Notes: generated from the letters alone by a model not told the origin. A stretch of DNA of 64,000 nucleotides from SAR86 cluster bacterium (GCA_029268615.1 JAQWNM010000017.1:1-64000), one strand, 5' to 3'; shown: positions 1-7,875, counted from the first letter of the stretch. Numbers and translations: made by a program.

Positions 1-50
1 GGTTATTTTTGTACCTTTAACTGTTACTTACACAATTTTAACATCTAAAT

Positions 51-701
51 TTAATCTATAGGTTCAATGGATGCTGGAATGACGCTGAAGGTTACTGTTG
101 GATTCTCTTTCATTAGTCGAGACGAAATTTTTACTTCAATGACAAGATCTGTATCAGTTTCGTAGCGATAGTTTTTTTTATTTGCTGGAATTTCAATGGT
201 AGCAGGCTGATCGAATCGAAACTTAAGAGAACTCATCTTTGGTGCAAATAAATACATCGCACCTGCCAACTTTTTGGTAACGTTATTAAAATCTTCGATT
301 ATTAAAAACAAATCTCTATATGGCATTACTGTTGACGATGGAGATTTAATACTGGCATTCAAGTTCAGTACCAATGAGTCTTTATCTTGATTCAATCGCA
401 GGGCGAGTTGCTTTGCACGCGCTTCTTTGAATACCGGCAGTTTAATGGTTCCGTTCGTCATATCCACGGGGATCTCATTAAGTATCCGGTTGTCCTCTAC
501 GATCCAAACTTTGATTTCATCATACGAAATCTCTTTACTCAATATCTCTAGTTTGATCTGACTTTCTATCAGTGGTGATTTTGACTGACTAACTGTACTC
601 AGAAGAGTGTTAATTTTTCCATATTCTATCTCACGACCTTCTGATGCTGCAGGTTGAGTTCCAACTATTACTAATAAAAACCCCAGGAGTAGTCTGCGCA
701 C
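51..701 (-). CDS. Exported protein of unknown function
   Basis: I do not recognise a family. With a GTG start at 701 the protein begins MRRLLLGFLLVIVG and runs to an AASEG cleavage-like site, a textbook signal peptide, so the mature protein should be periplasmic. The rest (about 195 residues) has no further membrane segment, no cysteine motif and looks like a beta-rich globular domain. An ATG at 743 would add 14 residues (MGSTEGF...) before the signal peptide. That ATG lies inside a glmS-end-like repeat (740-757), so I prefer the GTG. It is the outermost module of the island seen here and may belong to the accessory region or to the flanking chromosome. Confidence 0.6.
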   Translation of the reverse strand: MRRLLLGFLLVIVGTQPAASEGREIEYGKINTLLSTVSQSKSPLIESQIKLEILSKEISYDEIKVWIVEDNRILNEIPVDMTNGTIKLPVFKEARAKQLALRLNQDKDSLVLNLNASIKSPSSTVMPYRDLFLIIEDFNNVTKKLAGAMYLFAPKMSSLKFRFDQPATIEIPANKKNYRYETDTDLVIEVKISSRLMKENPTVTFSVIPASIEPID

Positions 702-739
702 AATTAATTCTCTATCGACGATAAAGCCCTCTGTAGAAC

Positions 740-757
740 CCATTCAACCGTGATAGA
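740..757 (-). repeat. glmS 3'-end-like repeat, copy E (degenerate)
   Basis: On the minus strand the 18 bases read as codons S-I-T-V-E followed by TGG where the other copies have a stop. Sequence beyond it (GTTC.ACAGAG) matches the bases following copy D with one gap: about 23 of 30 positions over both halves. It separates the DUF1272 gene from the exported-protein gene. It is the weakest copy of the series. Confidence 0.5.
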
Positions 758-819
758 ACTTTATATACTTTTCTTCCATAGTTATTTTCGAATTTTGAAA
801 AGACCAAGTTCGTCACAAA

Positions 820-990
820 CTATTGTCTTTTAGGTCTTTCTTTTAGTTCTCCTCCACAATTTTTACAGACGTGGTTATGATCTTCTGCGCATGACTGGCA
901 ATACGTGCACTCAAAAGAACAAATATGTGCCAAAGAATCGTTTAATAACTTAACGGCACAAACTAAACATTCTTCCTTCATTTCAAGCAT
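820..990 (-). CDS. DUF1272 family cysteine-rich mini-protein
   Basis: A 56-residue protein that begins MLEMKEECLVC and contains HICSFECTYCQSC and VCKNCGGEL, ending in ERPKRQ. The start MLEM, the pattern of paired cysteines (C-x2-C four times), the ICSFECT-C core and the CPNCGGEL-like tail are the signature of DUF1272. The paired cysteines suggest one or two zinc ribbons. The function of the family is unknown; it is often carried as a single small gene in variable regions. Here it lies alone between two glmS-end-like repeats (copies D and E), so it looks like a one-gene island module. The ATG at 990 is the only sensible start. Confidence 0.9.
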   Translation of the reverse strand: MLEMKEECLVCAVKLLNDSLAHICSFECTYCQSCAEDHNHVCKNCGGELKERPKRQ

Positions 991-1019
991 ATACTACCTT
1001 TCTAATTCTCTGTTCGAAC

Positions 1020-1037
1020 TTACTCAACCGTTACAGA
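1020..1037 (-). repeat. glmS 3'-end-like repeat, copy D
   Basis: On the minus strand it encodes S-V-T-V-E-stop, exactly the C-terminus of GlmS, but with different third-codon bases from the intact glmS (4636-4653). It is in frame with, and forms the end of, the MutS domain-I gene. The bases after the stop (GTTCGAACAGAGAAT) resemble those after copies B and E. Confidence 0.65.
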
Positions 1038-1460
1038 GTATTTTACAACAGTAAATAATCTTAGATTAGAATATAAGTCCATCAGCACCATCAATAGTGG
1101 AAAAAGACACAACTCTCTCAATTTATTTTCTTTACTCTTCTCTAACTGATCTAAAATACAATAATTTATATTCAAATCATCTAATAATTTTTTATATTTA
1201 CCTAATCCGCCTAAAGGAAAACCAGTCGAGTAATGATTTACTCCGAATAATTTTAAGTTAAAATTTTTGTTTAAAAATTCCGCTCCATCGTCAACTGCCT
1301 CATAAAAGGATCCGCATTGAATAAGGACTAAATCAAAATCAAAATCCTTTTTTAGGGATTCTGTGATAGTAACTTTAATACCTTTATATTTTGATTTTGG
1401 ATATCTCTTGGCTTTCTGTTGCTCCAGTCCAGTTGATCCGCCTTGATAAATTTTAATCAT
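1020..1460 (-). CDS. Stand-alone MutS domain I (mismatch-recognition) protein
   Basis: 146 residues. Residues about 40-108 match the N-terminal mismatch-binding domain of MutS: a G-x-FYE motif (Phe52-Tyr53-Glu54, the Phe-x-Glu that stacks on a mispaired base in MutS), then an acidic helix, a GVNHYSTGFPLGGL stretch equal to the GIPYHA region, and a KYKKLLDDLNINYCILDQ segment equal to the region ending VAICEQ. The connector, lever, clamp and ATPase domains of MutS are absent, so it cannot be a repair MutS. Stand-alone MutS-I proteins are known as accessory proteins of some mobile retroelements, but no reverse transcriptase is visible here. The last residues (YSVTVE) coincide with a glmS-end repeat, so the C-terminus may be acquired sequence. 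An AGGAT about 11 bases upstream of the ATG could serve as ribosome binding site. Confidence 0.7.
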   Translation of the reverse strand: MIKIYQGGSTGLEQQKAKRYPKSKYKGIKVTITESLKKDFDFDLVLIQCGSFYEAVDDGAEFLNKNFNLKLFGVNHYSTGFPLGGLGKYKKLLDDLNINYCILDQLEKSKENKLRELCLFPLLMVLMDLYSNLRLFTVVKYSVTVE

Positions 1461-1488
1461 AATAGTTATAATCCTATTAAGTTAATTT

Positions 1489-1517
1489 ACTGTTGTAAAC
1501 TATTCCACAGTAACGAA
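1489..1517 (-). repeat. glmS 3'-end-like repeat, copy C
   Basis: The minus strand reads F-V-T-V-E-stop at 1517-1500, followed by a tail. The 25 bases 1489-1513 are identical to 2108-2132 (copy B), with ACTGT/ACAGT inverted ends. It lies between the HD hydrolase and the MutS-I gene. Confidence 0.75.
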
Positions 1518-1572
1518 TTCATTTTGAGTGCAGAATTAAGAGTATGATTTTTTCTGAACTCTTTGTGAAATT

Positions 1573-2109
1573 TTAAATAAAATTCAATTTCTTTTCTACC
1601 CATTCTTCATCTTGATAAATTATTGGTTTTTCACAGGACAATCCGTCCTCCCCCAGTTCATTAAGGACTTTTATATACTTTTTTCGTAACCTGTCTTGCA
1701 AGACAGGTTCATTAATTAGAAGGTGTGCTTTTGATAGATTATGTGACGAATCTGCAATTTTCACTTGTTTCGCAATCTCATTCCTTTTTACCCTTGGTAA
1801 ATAATCATTGAAATAATCATCTGATGATAATTTCGTCATTGCATGAATTGCCTCTATCACATCATTGCCGAAAGACTTTTCTATCTGATTTGTTATCTCT
1901 TTTTTAAAATCCTCTCCATTAGGGTGCTTACTTGCGTCTTCAATTGCGTCATGGAGTAAACCAGTTATTTCGTAGCTTTCTCCAAGGTGGGAAACTCTCG
2001 AAGCAACATCTAATATATGAGCCATATATGGATATTGTTTTTTATCTGTCTGATTCCCGTGAACTTTTTTTGCTATCTCTTTTGCTTCTAATAAAGGATC
2101 CTTATTCAC
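1573..2109 (-). CDS. HD-domain hydrolase, (p)ppGpp hydrolase-like
   Basis: 178 residues with the metal-dependent phosphohydrolase pattern of the RelA/SpoT and Mesh1 HD group: HGNQTDKKQYPYMAH with His31, the GLLHDAIED motif (His53-Asp54), and VKIADSSHNLSK with Asp120. It has no synthetase, TGS or ACT domain, so it resembles a small alarmone or nucleotide hydrolase; the substrate cannot be read from sequence. The start is a GTG at 2109 placed inside the tail of repeat copy B and without a visible Shine-Dalgarno. The protein would lose its first HD helix with any later start. It is flanked by repeat copies B and C, as a single-gene module. Confidence 0.8.
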   Translation of the reverse strand: MNKDPLLEAKEIAKKVHGNQTDKKQYPYMAHILDVASRVSHLGESYEITGLLHDAIEDASKHPNGEDFKKEITNQIEKSFGNDVIEAIHAMTKLSSDDYFNDYLPRVKRNEIAKQVKIADSSHNLSKAHLLINEPVLQDRLRKKYIKVLNELGEDGLSCEKPIIYQDEEWVEKKLNFI

Positions 2110-2136
2110 TGTTGTAAACTATTCCACAGTAATGGA
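2104..2136 (-). repeat. glmS 3'-end-like repeat, copy B
   Basis: The minus strand reads S-I-T-V-E-stop at 2136-2119, then a tail containing TTTACAACAGTGAAT in which the HD gene's GTG start lies. 25 bases (2108-2132) are identical to copy C. It separates the restriction endonuclease from the HD hydrolase. Confidence 0.75.
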
Positions 2137-2216
2137 GTATCCATAACCGAATTATTTTTTTTAGTTTGTCTGTTTTGATTTTTTTCCATCCTTATGTTTC
2201 TCTTTTCAGTACAGTG

Positions 2217-3296
2217 TCAATTTGTAATAAGTATCATGTCGCTTGTGGTGGCATAGGTTTTATTTTCCCAATTAAAGTTTATATTTTTTCCAATGTTTTT
2301 GGTTTTGGAAAAATATTCTTTTAAGGATTCTTTTATTAATGGGAGCGATCTTTTCATAGTCCACCCTTCGAATAAATTTTCATTATTAATAAAAACAATA
2401 AAGAATCTATTTGCTGAATCAAACCTTCTTATTCCTTGGTTCTCGTATAACCATATCATTAAGGAATTTGGATTGCTTTGCACTTCTGCAACCAACCTCT
2501 TTCTAAATCTTTCTAGATCTAAAACTAGTTCATTTGATGAATCATATTCTTTATGTTTTATCCATAGATCTTTAAGCAAATCTGCGCTTGGGGTTGATTG
2601 ATCAAATGATATTGATAGTTCTCTTGCTGATTGTTTAAGAAGTGTTAGTTCGGGTCTTAGTCCCTCTTCTTTCCTTTTGTCTTTAATATATCCTTCTGGA
2701 AGATATGTGACTTTAAGATCAAAGGGGGTCTCATCAATAAAAAAATCTATTTTTTTAATTTGTCCAAGCGCTGGAGTGACTCTATTGAAATCTTTAAAAA
2801 TGTCTTCAATCATGATTGAAGTCCAGTGATTATACCAGGAACATCTCACGTAACCTCTAAGACTATCTTGAAGGGAATTGTTTATATGATCTTCGAGTTC
2901 ATTATAATTTGGTATCTTTTTTATATAGTTATTGACAATTGTTTGTTCTAAACTGTTTTGATAGAGACCTCCCCAATCAAACTCCTTTAATTTATATAAT
3001 TCATTGTATAGTTCGTCTTCATTTAGAAGTCTTTTTTTTCTTTCTTCAATATATTTTTGATTTATATAAGACTGAATCTCATTTTTTTTTAATGGGGAGT
3101 TAAAAATTAGGGGTAATTTCTCTTTTACTAAAAGTTTTTCTTTATCAGACAGATTGAATTGCTTTATAAGTTCATCCATATATACAGATCTGCTTAAAGA
3201 CTTAATGTATAAATATCTTAAACCCTCAGATTGATTAACAATTTCACTAATCTGATCTTTCTTGTACATTTCTTCTAGTTCTTTTAAATGACCCAT
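2217..3296 (-). CDS. PD-(D/E)XK restriction endonuclease, partner of the adjacent methyltransferase
   Basis: 359 residues from an ATG at 3296, preceded by GGGAGA six bases upstream. A TTG at 3308 is possible but less likely. No close family is recognisable by eye. Residues 182-197 (KKIDFFIDETPFDLKV) have the layout of a PD-(D/E)XK nuclease core: Asp184 or Asp188 at the end of a strand, then Asp193-Leu-Lys195, with Glu164 in the preceding helix. The N-terminal 100 residues are charged and helical. The gene overlaps the end of the methyltransferase gene by 13 bases, the arrangement of type II restriction-modification pairs with the methylase made first. The recognition sequence is unknown. Confidence 0.72.
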   Translation of the reverse strand: MGHLKELEEMYKKDQISEIVNQSEGLRYLYIKSLSRSVYMDELIKQFNLSDKEKLLVKEKLPLIFNSPLKKNEIQSYINQKYIEERKKRLLNEDELYNELYKLKEFDWGGLYQNSLEQTIVNNYIKKIPNYNELEDHINNSLQDSLRGYVRCSWYNHWTSIMIEDIFKDFNRVTPALGQIKKIDFFIDETPFDLKVTYLPEGYIKDKRKEEGLRPELTLLKQSARELSISFDQSTPSADLLKDLWIKHKEYDSSNELVLDLERFRKRLVAEVQSNPNSLMIWLYENQGIRRFDSANRFFIVFINNENLFEGWTMKRSLPLIKESLKEYFSKTKNIGKNINFNWENKTYATTSDMILITN

Positions 3297-4639
3297 GATG
3301 TCTCCCAACCTGAAATTTTAGATATATCTTTTTTGGGTCTTTGATTTTTATAGAAAACAACACACCAATCATATTTTAGTGCTCCTTCTCTATTATCTTG
3401 AACAACAGATCCTGCACTATAGTTTGCCTTAAATTTACCCTCGTAATATAGTGCTTCCGATTGATCTGACAGGTCCTTTAAAAAATTCCAGAAGTCCATG
3501 TCGGTGGTGTTAAACATTAAGATTAATCTACCGCCCTTTTTAATTTTTCTTTCACATAGGTCCCAGAAAATAGAGAAATCATTTTTATAACTGGTTTGAT
3601 CTTTATTTCTTTCAGGAGAGTTTGAAACTATCATTTCGTTATCATAATTAGGTTTCTCTCCAATAATAGCATTCCATATCTCAGATAATTCTAAGTAAGG
3701 AACTCTGTCTCCATGTGGTGGGTCAGTGATTATGTTATCAATTGTGTTATCTTCTATATTGTTAAGCATTTCTCTAAAGTCTTTCAAATGAATTTCGTTA
3801 TTTGTTTGAGTTGTATTAATAGGATTTTCTTCCATTCTTTTAAGAGCATTGATTAATCTTTTGCTTCTTCCGCTAAAAACTCTCCAAGCATTTGTTTCAA
3901 TGCTTCTATCAGGTTTCCACAAACCAATTACCCAACTTCCAACCTCATATTTAACTTTGCTTTTAGAGTTTTTATTTCTTCTATTAATTGCAAAAACCAT
4001 TTTTGACATTTGCCCGACGCTGCTTGTAAGAATAAATTTTGCAATTTCTTGATCTCCTTTGGGCATTTGACTAATGCTCCTTAAAATAAGATCAATTGAT
4101 TTGATTGCCCTGGTTGAAAACAAGGAATATAGATCTTGATTTTTTCTTACGTTTATTCTCACATTTTCTAAAAGGTTAGTATTTTTAAAATAAATGGTTT
4201 TAAAATTATGCTCTTCTTTAAAGTTCCAATCTTCCGCTTTTGCTAAATCAACTCCCCTCCCCTTAGGCACCCACACTTCTTTTATTTCACTTTTTTCATA
4301 AAGTATATGTGATGCTTCAACATTCTTACTGTTGGTATAAAAAGACCTTATTTCTTCTTCGCAGTCCTCTTTAATCTTTAAAAAAATTTTTTCGACTTGA
4401 TGCGATGTTGGAGGATTGGAGATTATTCTAGAAATAAGGATTGCGGAGGGGTTAATGTCACAACCCACAAAAGGAATATCGTTTTGCTTGCATGCTCTTG
4501 CAATAACACCTGATCCTAAAAAGGGATCAACGATTAATGAGTTAGAGTCTGCTATTCTGTCTAATATTTTTTGATATAGTTCTACGGGTTTTTTTCCCCA
4601 GTATTTATGTGCCGAGTATATGCCAGCATATCCCTTCAT
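3284..4639 (-). CDS. DNA methyltransferase (N4-cytosine or N6-adenine) of a type II restriction-modification system
   Basis: 451 residues. The S-adenosylmethionine site is DPFLGSG (residues 38-44, motif I), following an AHKYWGKKP segment typical of this methylase group. The catalytic motif IV is TDPPHGD (residues 305-311), a DPP-type motif in which His replaces the usual aromatic residue. About 260 residues between the motifs probably carry the target-recognition domain. Motif I therefore precedes motif IV. Its ATG overlaps the glmS stop codon (ATGA), so it should be translated from the glmUS message by coupling. That is unusual for a mobile methylase and means that the island begins exactly at the glmS end. 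Confidence 0.85.
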   Translation of the reverse strand: MKGYAGIYSAHKYWGKKPVELYQKILDRIADSNSLIVDPFLGSGVIARACKQNDIPFVGCDINPSAILISRIISNPPTSHQVEKIFLKIKEDCEEEIRSFYTNSKNVEASHILYEKSEIKEVWVPKGRGVDLAKAEDWNFKEEHNFKTIYFKNTNLLENVRINVRKNQDLYSLFSTRAIKSIDLILRSISQMPKGDQEIAKFILTSSVGQMSKMVFAINRRNKNSKSKVKYEVGSWVIGLWKPDRSIETNAWRVFSGRSKRLINALKRMEENPINTTQTNNEIHLKDFREMLNNIEDNTIDNIITDPPHGDRVPYLELSEIWNAIIGEKPNYDNEMIVSNSPERNKDQTSYKNDFSIFWDLCERKIKKGGRLILMFNTTDMDFWNFLKDLSDQSEALYYEGKFKANYSAGSVVQDNREGALKYDWCVVFYKNQRPKKDISKISGWETSWVI

Positions 4640-4653
4640 TCGACGGTGACGGA
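4636..4653 (-). repeat. Intact 3' end of glmS, reference copy A of the repeat series
   Basis: Codons S-V-T-V-E-stop of glmS. Four further copies with synonymous differences lie downstream at 2119-2136, 1500-1517, 1020-1037 and 740-757. The end of glmS is the sequence recognised by TnsD-type target selectors of Tn7-like elements, so it is a known insertion hotspot. Confidence 0.6.
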
Positions 4654-6471
4654 TTTTGCTAAATTTCTAGGTTGGTCTATATCGGTCCCCTTTAGAACAG
4701 CGACATGATAGGAAAGCAACTGCAAAGGTATTGTATAAAGTATTGGTGCTATTAATTCGGGAGCTTCTGGTAACGCTACAAATTTAGTTATCAAAGAATC
4801 GTGTAAAGCTTTATCGTGCCCGAATACATATAATTTTCCTCCTCTAGCCCTTACCTCTTCTAAATTAGATTTTAGTTTTTCTAGTAAATCGTCATTAGGA
4901 GCCACGGCTATAACGGGCATTTCTGAATCTACCAAGGCTAATGGGCCATGTTTCAACTCTCCGGCGGGATATGCCTCGGCATGAATATAAGAAATTTCTT
5001 TCAGCTTTAGTGCTCCTTCCATAGCAATTGGGTAATGAATTCCTCGACCCAAAAATAAAGCATGGTCTTTGTGGGCAAAATCTTCTGCCATATTAATAAT
5101 TTCTTTTTCTAACTGCATAACCTTTTCCAAAGAATCTGGCAAGGCTTCTAAAGAGGTATTAATACTTTTCTCTGCAACCTCAGATAAACCATGATGTCTA
5201 CCAAGAACTAAAGTTAACATTAATAATCCCACTAATTGAGTAGTAAAGGCTTTTGTTGAAGCCACCCCTATCTCGGGTCCAGCTTTGGTTAAAAAAACTA
5301 AGTCTGATTCTCTGGCTAAGGAGCTCGTAGGAACGTTGCATATTCCTAACTTTGCCAGATAATTAGCCGCGCTGGATGAACGTAAGCATGCCAAAGTATC
5401 TGCGGTTTCTCCTGATTGGGATATGGTTATAAACAAAGTATTTGGGGCAACCACTTTATTTCTATATCTAAATTCGCTGGCAACCTCTACGCTACAAGGC
5501 AATCCTGAGAGGCCCTCTAACCAGTATTTTGCAACCATGCCGGCATGATAACTGGTTCCACAAGCAACTATCTGAACAGCTTGAACATGTTTAAAGATTT
5601 CAGGAGCGCCTGGACCAAATATTTCTTCTTGAACGCCATTATTTGTAAACTGACCTTCTAAAAGCCCTTTAACCTTTTGCGGCTGTTCATATATCTCTTT
5701 TAGCATAAAATGACGAAAGTCACCCTTTTCTACAGTCTGACCCAAACTTTTTGCTATCACGATTGGCCTATCAATTATTTCGCTATTTTTATCCCAGATA
5801 GTGACCTTTTGAGAAGATATCTCTGCCAGATCTCCTTCCTCTAAAAAAATAAATTCTTCTGCAAAATCAGCGAGAGCCAACTGATCTGAAGCTAGAAAAT
5901 TTTCACCCTCTGCCTTTCCGAGAACTAACGGACTTCCTTTTCTTGCAGCGGCTATAACATCAGGCTGATTTGAAGACATAACGCCTATAGCATAAGCTCC
6001 TTCTAATTCAGCTACTGCTTTGCTTAACGCTTCTGTAATAGTTAAGGCGCCATCGGATAATTTTGCATGGACTAAGTGAGCTATCACTTCAGTATCTGTA
6101 TCAGAAGTAAATGCATATCCCGACTCCTTAAGCATAGTGCGAAGGGCTGAATGATTTTCTATAATCCCATTATGCACAACAAAAACATTTTCATTTGAAG
6201 TGTGAGGATGGGCATTATGCTCGGTAGGAGAGCCGTGAGTTGCCCATCTAGTGTGGGCAATACCAACCTTGCCAGAAATAGGGCTTTCAGCTATAGCTCT
6301 TTGCAATTCAGAAACCTTTCCTAGCCTTCTAAGTACGTTAACTTGGTCTTCTTCTTCATTGTAAATAGCTATGCCTGAAGAATCATAGCCTCTATATTCC
6401 TGTCTCACCAGACCCGCTAACAACTTGTCAGTAACTGGTCGATTTGATACTACTCCAACTATTCCACACAT
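4636..6471 (-). CDS. glmS: Glutamine-fructose-6-phosphate aminotransferase (isomerizing)
   Basis: 611 residues, standard length. It makes glucosamine 6-phosphate from fructose 6-phosphate and glutamine, the first step to UDP-GlcNAc for peptidoglycan and lipid A. After Met removal the N-terminal Cys of MCGIVGVV is the glutaminase nucleophile; HTRWATHG and the HNG(I/V)IEN stretch complete the class II amidotransferase domain. Two SIS sugar-isomerase domains follow (CGTSYHAG and SQSGETADT; GRGIHYPIAMEGALKLKE). The C-terminus is the conserved LAKSVTVE. The start codon overlaps the glmU stop by one base (TAATG), so the two are coupled. There is no glmS ribozyme or leader space. Confidence 0.98.
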   Translation of the reverse strand: MCGIVGVVSNRPVTDKLLAGLVRQEYRGYDSSGIAIYNEEEDQVNVLRRLGKVSELQRAIAESPISGKVGIAHTRWATHGSPTEHNAHPHTSNENVFVVHNGIIENHSALRTMLKESGYAFTSDTDTEVIAHLVHAKLSDGALTITEALSKAVAELEGAYAIGVMSSNQPDVIAAARKGSPLVLGKAEGENFLASDQLALADFAEEFIFLEEGDLAEISSQKVTIWDKNSEIIDRPIVIAKSLGQTVEKGDFRHFMLKEIYEQPQKVKGLLEGQFTNNGVQEEIFGPGAPEIFKHVQAVQIVACGTSYHAGMVAKYWLEGLSGLPCSVEVASEFRYRNKVVAPNTLFITISQSGETADTLACLRSSSAANYLAKLGICNVPTSSLARESDLVFLTKAGPEIGVASTKAFTTQLVGLLMLTLVLGRHHGLSEVAEKSINTSLEALPDSLEKVMQLEKEIINMAEDFAHKDHALFLGRGIHYPIAMEGALKLKEISYIHAEAYPAGELKHGPLALVDSEMPVIAVAPNDDLLEKLKSNLEEVRARGGKLYVFGHDKALHDSLITKFVALPEAPELIAPILYTIPLQLLSYHVAVLKGTDIDQPRNLAKSVTVE

Positions 6472-7829
6472 TACTTTTTCTTTTTGATATTAACTTGTTT
6501 TCCTCTTGCTATAGCTAAAGATTCCTCTGGCACATTCTTAGTTATAACAGAACCAGCGCCTGTATAGGCATTTTTTCCTACTTTAACAGGAGCAACCAAT
6601 GAAGAGTTAGAGCCTATAAATGCTCCTTCTTTTATTTCTGTAATTGATTTTTTCTTTCCGTCGTAATTACAAGTTATAGTTCCAGCGCCTATATTTGCCC
6701 CCTTCTCTATCCTGGCATCCCCCAAGTAAGTCAAGTGTTTAGTCTTAACATTGTTATCAATTTTGCTTCTATTTACTTCAACAAAATTTCCTACTTCTAC
6801 AGATTCATTGAGCGCGCTACCGCCTCTAACTCTGGCAAAAGGACCTAGCTTACAATCCTTGCCTAACTTTGAATCTTCAATAACAGAATTTGCATAAAGC
6901 CTACTTCCTTCGCCTATTATGGAATCTTTAATAAAACAATTCGGTCCTATATTTGTATTTTTTTCTAAAATCACCTGCCCCTCAAATACACAATTTACGT
7001 CAACGAAACAACCCTTTTCTGCCTCCAGGTGGCCCCTGACATCGAATCTATTAATATCGCCGAAGCGAACACCGCTTTTGATTAGGCTTAATGCCTGTCT
7101 TTTTTGATAAACCCTTTCAAGGTTATGCAACTCCTCTGCACTATTAGCGCCTAGGGCTTCTTCCGGAGAGCTCAAGGTGATTGCTTTAATTTTCCTTTGT
7201 TCTGATTTAGTTATTTCAACTAAATCAGTTAAATAATACTCTCCAGCTTTATTTTTTTTCTTTATTTTAGGTATCAGATCTAGTAGTAAATTTGACTTCA
7301 TTGCCATTATGCCCGTATTCACCTCAGCTATTTTCTTTTGCTCCTTTGTAGCATCCTTTTCCTCTACAATAGATTTAATTGTGCCTTTCTTATCTCTGAC
7401 GATTCTTCCATAACCTTTTGGCTTATCTAGCTCCATTGTCAATAATGCTAAATCATTACTCTGAGCAGATTTAATTAACTTCTTTAGGCTGGCCGGCTCT
7501 ACCAGGGGAACATCGCCATACAAAACAATCGCAATTGAATTGTTTCTTAATTTTTTAAGGGTTTGCTTTACGGCGTGACCCGTTCCCAACTGATCTCTTT
7601 GTTTTACCCAAGTAATGTCTTTGTAAGTTTCGAGCGAAGACATAACCTCTTTCTGTCTGTCGCCTACCACTACAAAGGATTTGGAGTTTAAAAAATTTTT
7701 AGCTGTGTCTACAACGTGCTGGACCATGGGCTTACCGCCAAGAATTTTTAATACTTTGGGGACATGGCCCGACATTCTTTTCCCCTTCCCTGCGGCTAAT
7801 ATAATGAAATCTGTCTTCATATTAAGCAT
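6471..7829 (-). CDS. glmU: Bifunctional GlcNAc-1-P uridyltransferase / GlcN-1-P acetyltransferase
   Basis: 452 residues. The N-terminal domain has the nucleotidyltransferase signature ILAAGKGKRM and forms UDP-GlcNAc. The C-terminal half is a left-handed beta helix of hexapeptide repeats with the acetyltransferase residues in NFVEVNRSKI and HLTYLGDARIEKGANIGAGTITCNYDG. Two ATGs are possible, 7829 (MLNMKTD) and 7820 (MKTDFII); neither has a clear ribosome binding site, and 7820 fits the family slightly better. It follows atpC by 46 bases and leads directly into glmS, the usual order atpC-glmU-glmS. Confidence 0.97.
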   Translation of the reverse strand: MLNMKTDFIILAAGKGKRMSGHVPKVLKILGGKPMVQHVVDTAKNFLNSKSFVVVGDRQKEVMSSLETYKDITWVKQRDQLGTGHAVKQTLKKLRNNSIAIVLYGDVPLVEPASLKKLIKSAQSNDLALLTMELDKPKGYGRIVRDKKGTIKSIVEEKDATKEQKKIAEVNTGIMAMKSNLLLDLIPKIKKKNKAGEYYLTDLVEITKSEQRKIKAITLSSPEEALGANSAEELHNLERVYQKRQALSLIKSGVRFGDINRFDVRGHLEAEKGCFVDVNCVFEGQVILEKNTNIGPNCFIKDSIIGEGSRLYANSVIEDSKLGKDCKLGPFARVRGGSALNESVEVGNFVEVNRSKIDNNVKTKHLTYLGDARIEKGANIGAGTITCNYDGKKKSITEIKEGAFIGSNSSLVAPVKVGKNAYTGAGSVITKNVPEESLAIARGKQVNIKKKK

Positions 7830-7875
7830 TTGTAAGGTAAAAAACGGCTGAGGTAAAGAAAAAAGAAATCTGAAG

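Noticed and set aside
1020-1460. Truncated pseudogene of a full-length mutS
   Set aside because: No trace of MutS connector, clamp or ATPase sequence follows in any frame; the ORF is intact, with its own start and a plausible ribosome binding site.
740-4653. A complete Tn7-like transposon behind glmS
   Set aside because: No TnsA-E genes, no Tn7-type ends with multiple 22-bp binding sites and no five-base target duplication could be found in the window; only the insertion position fits.
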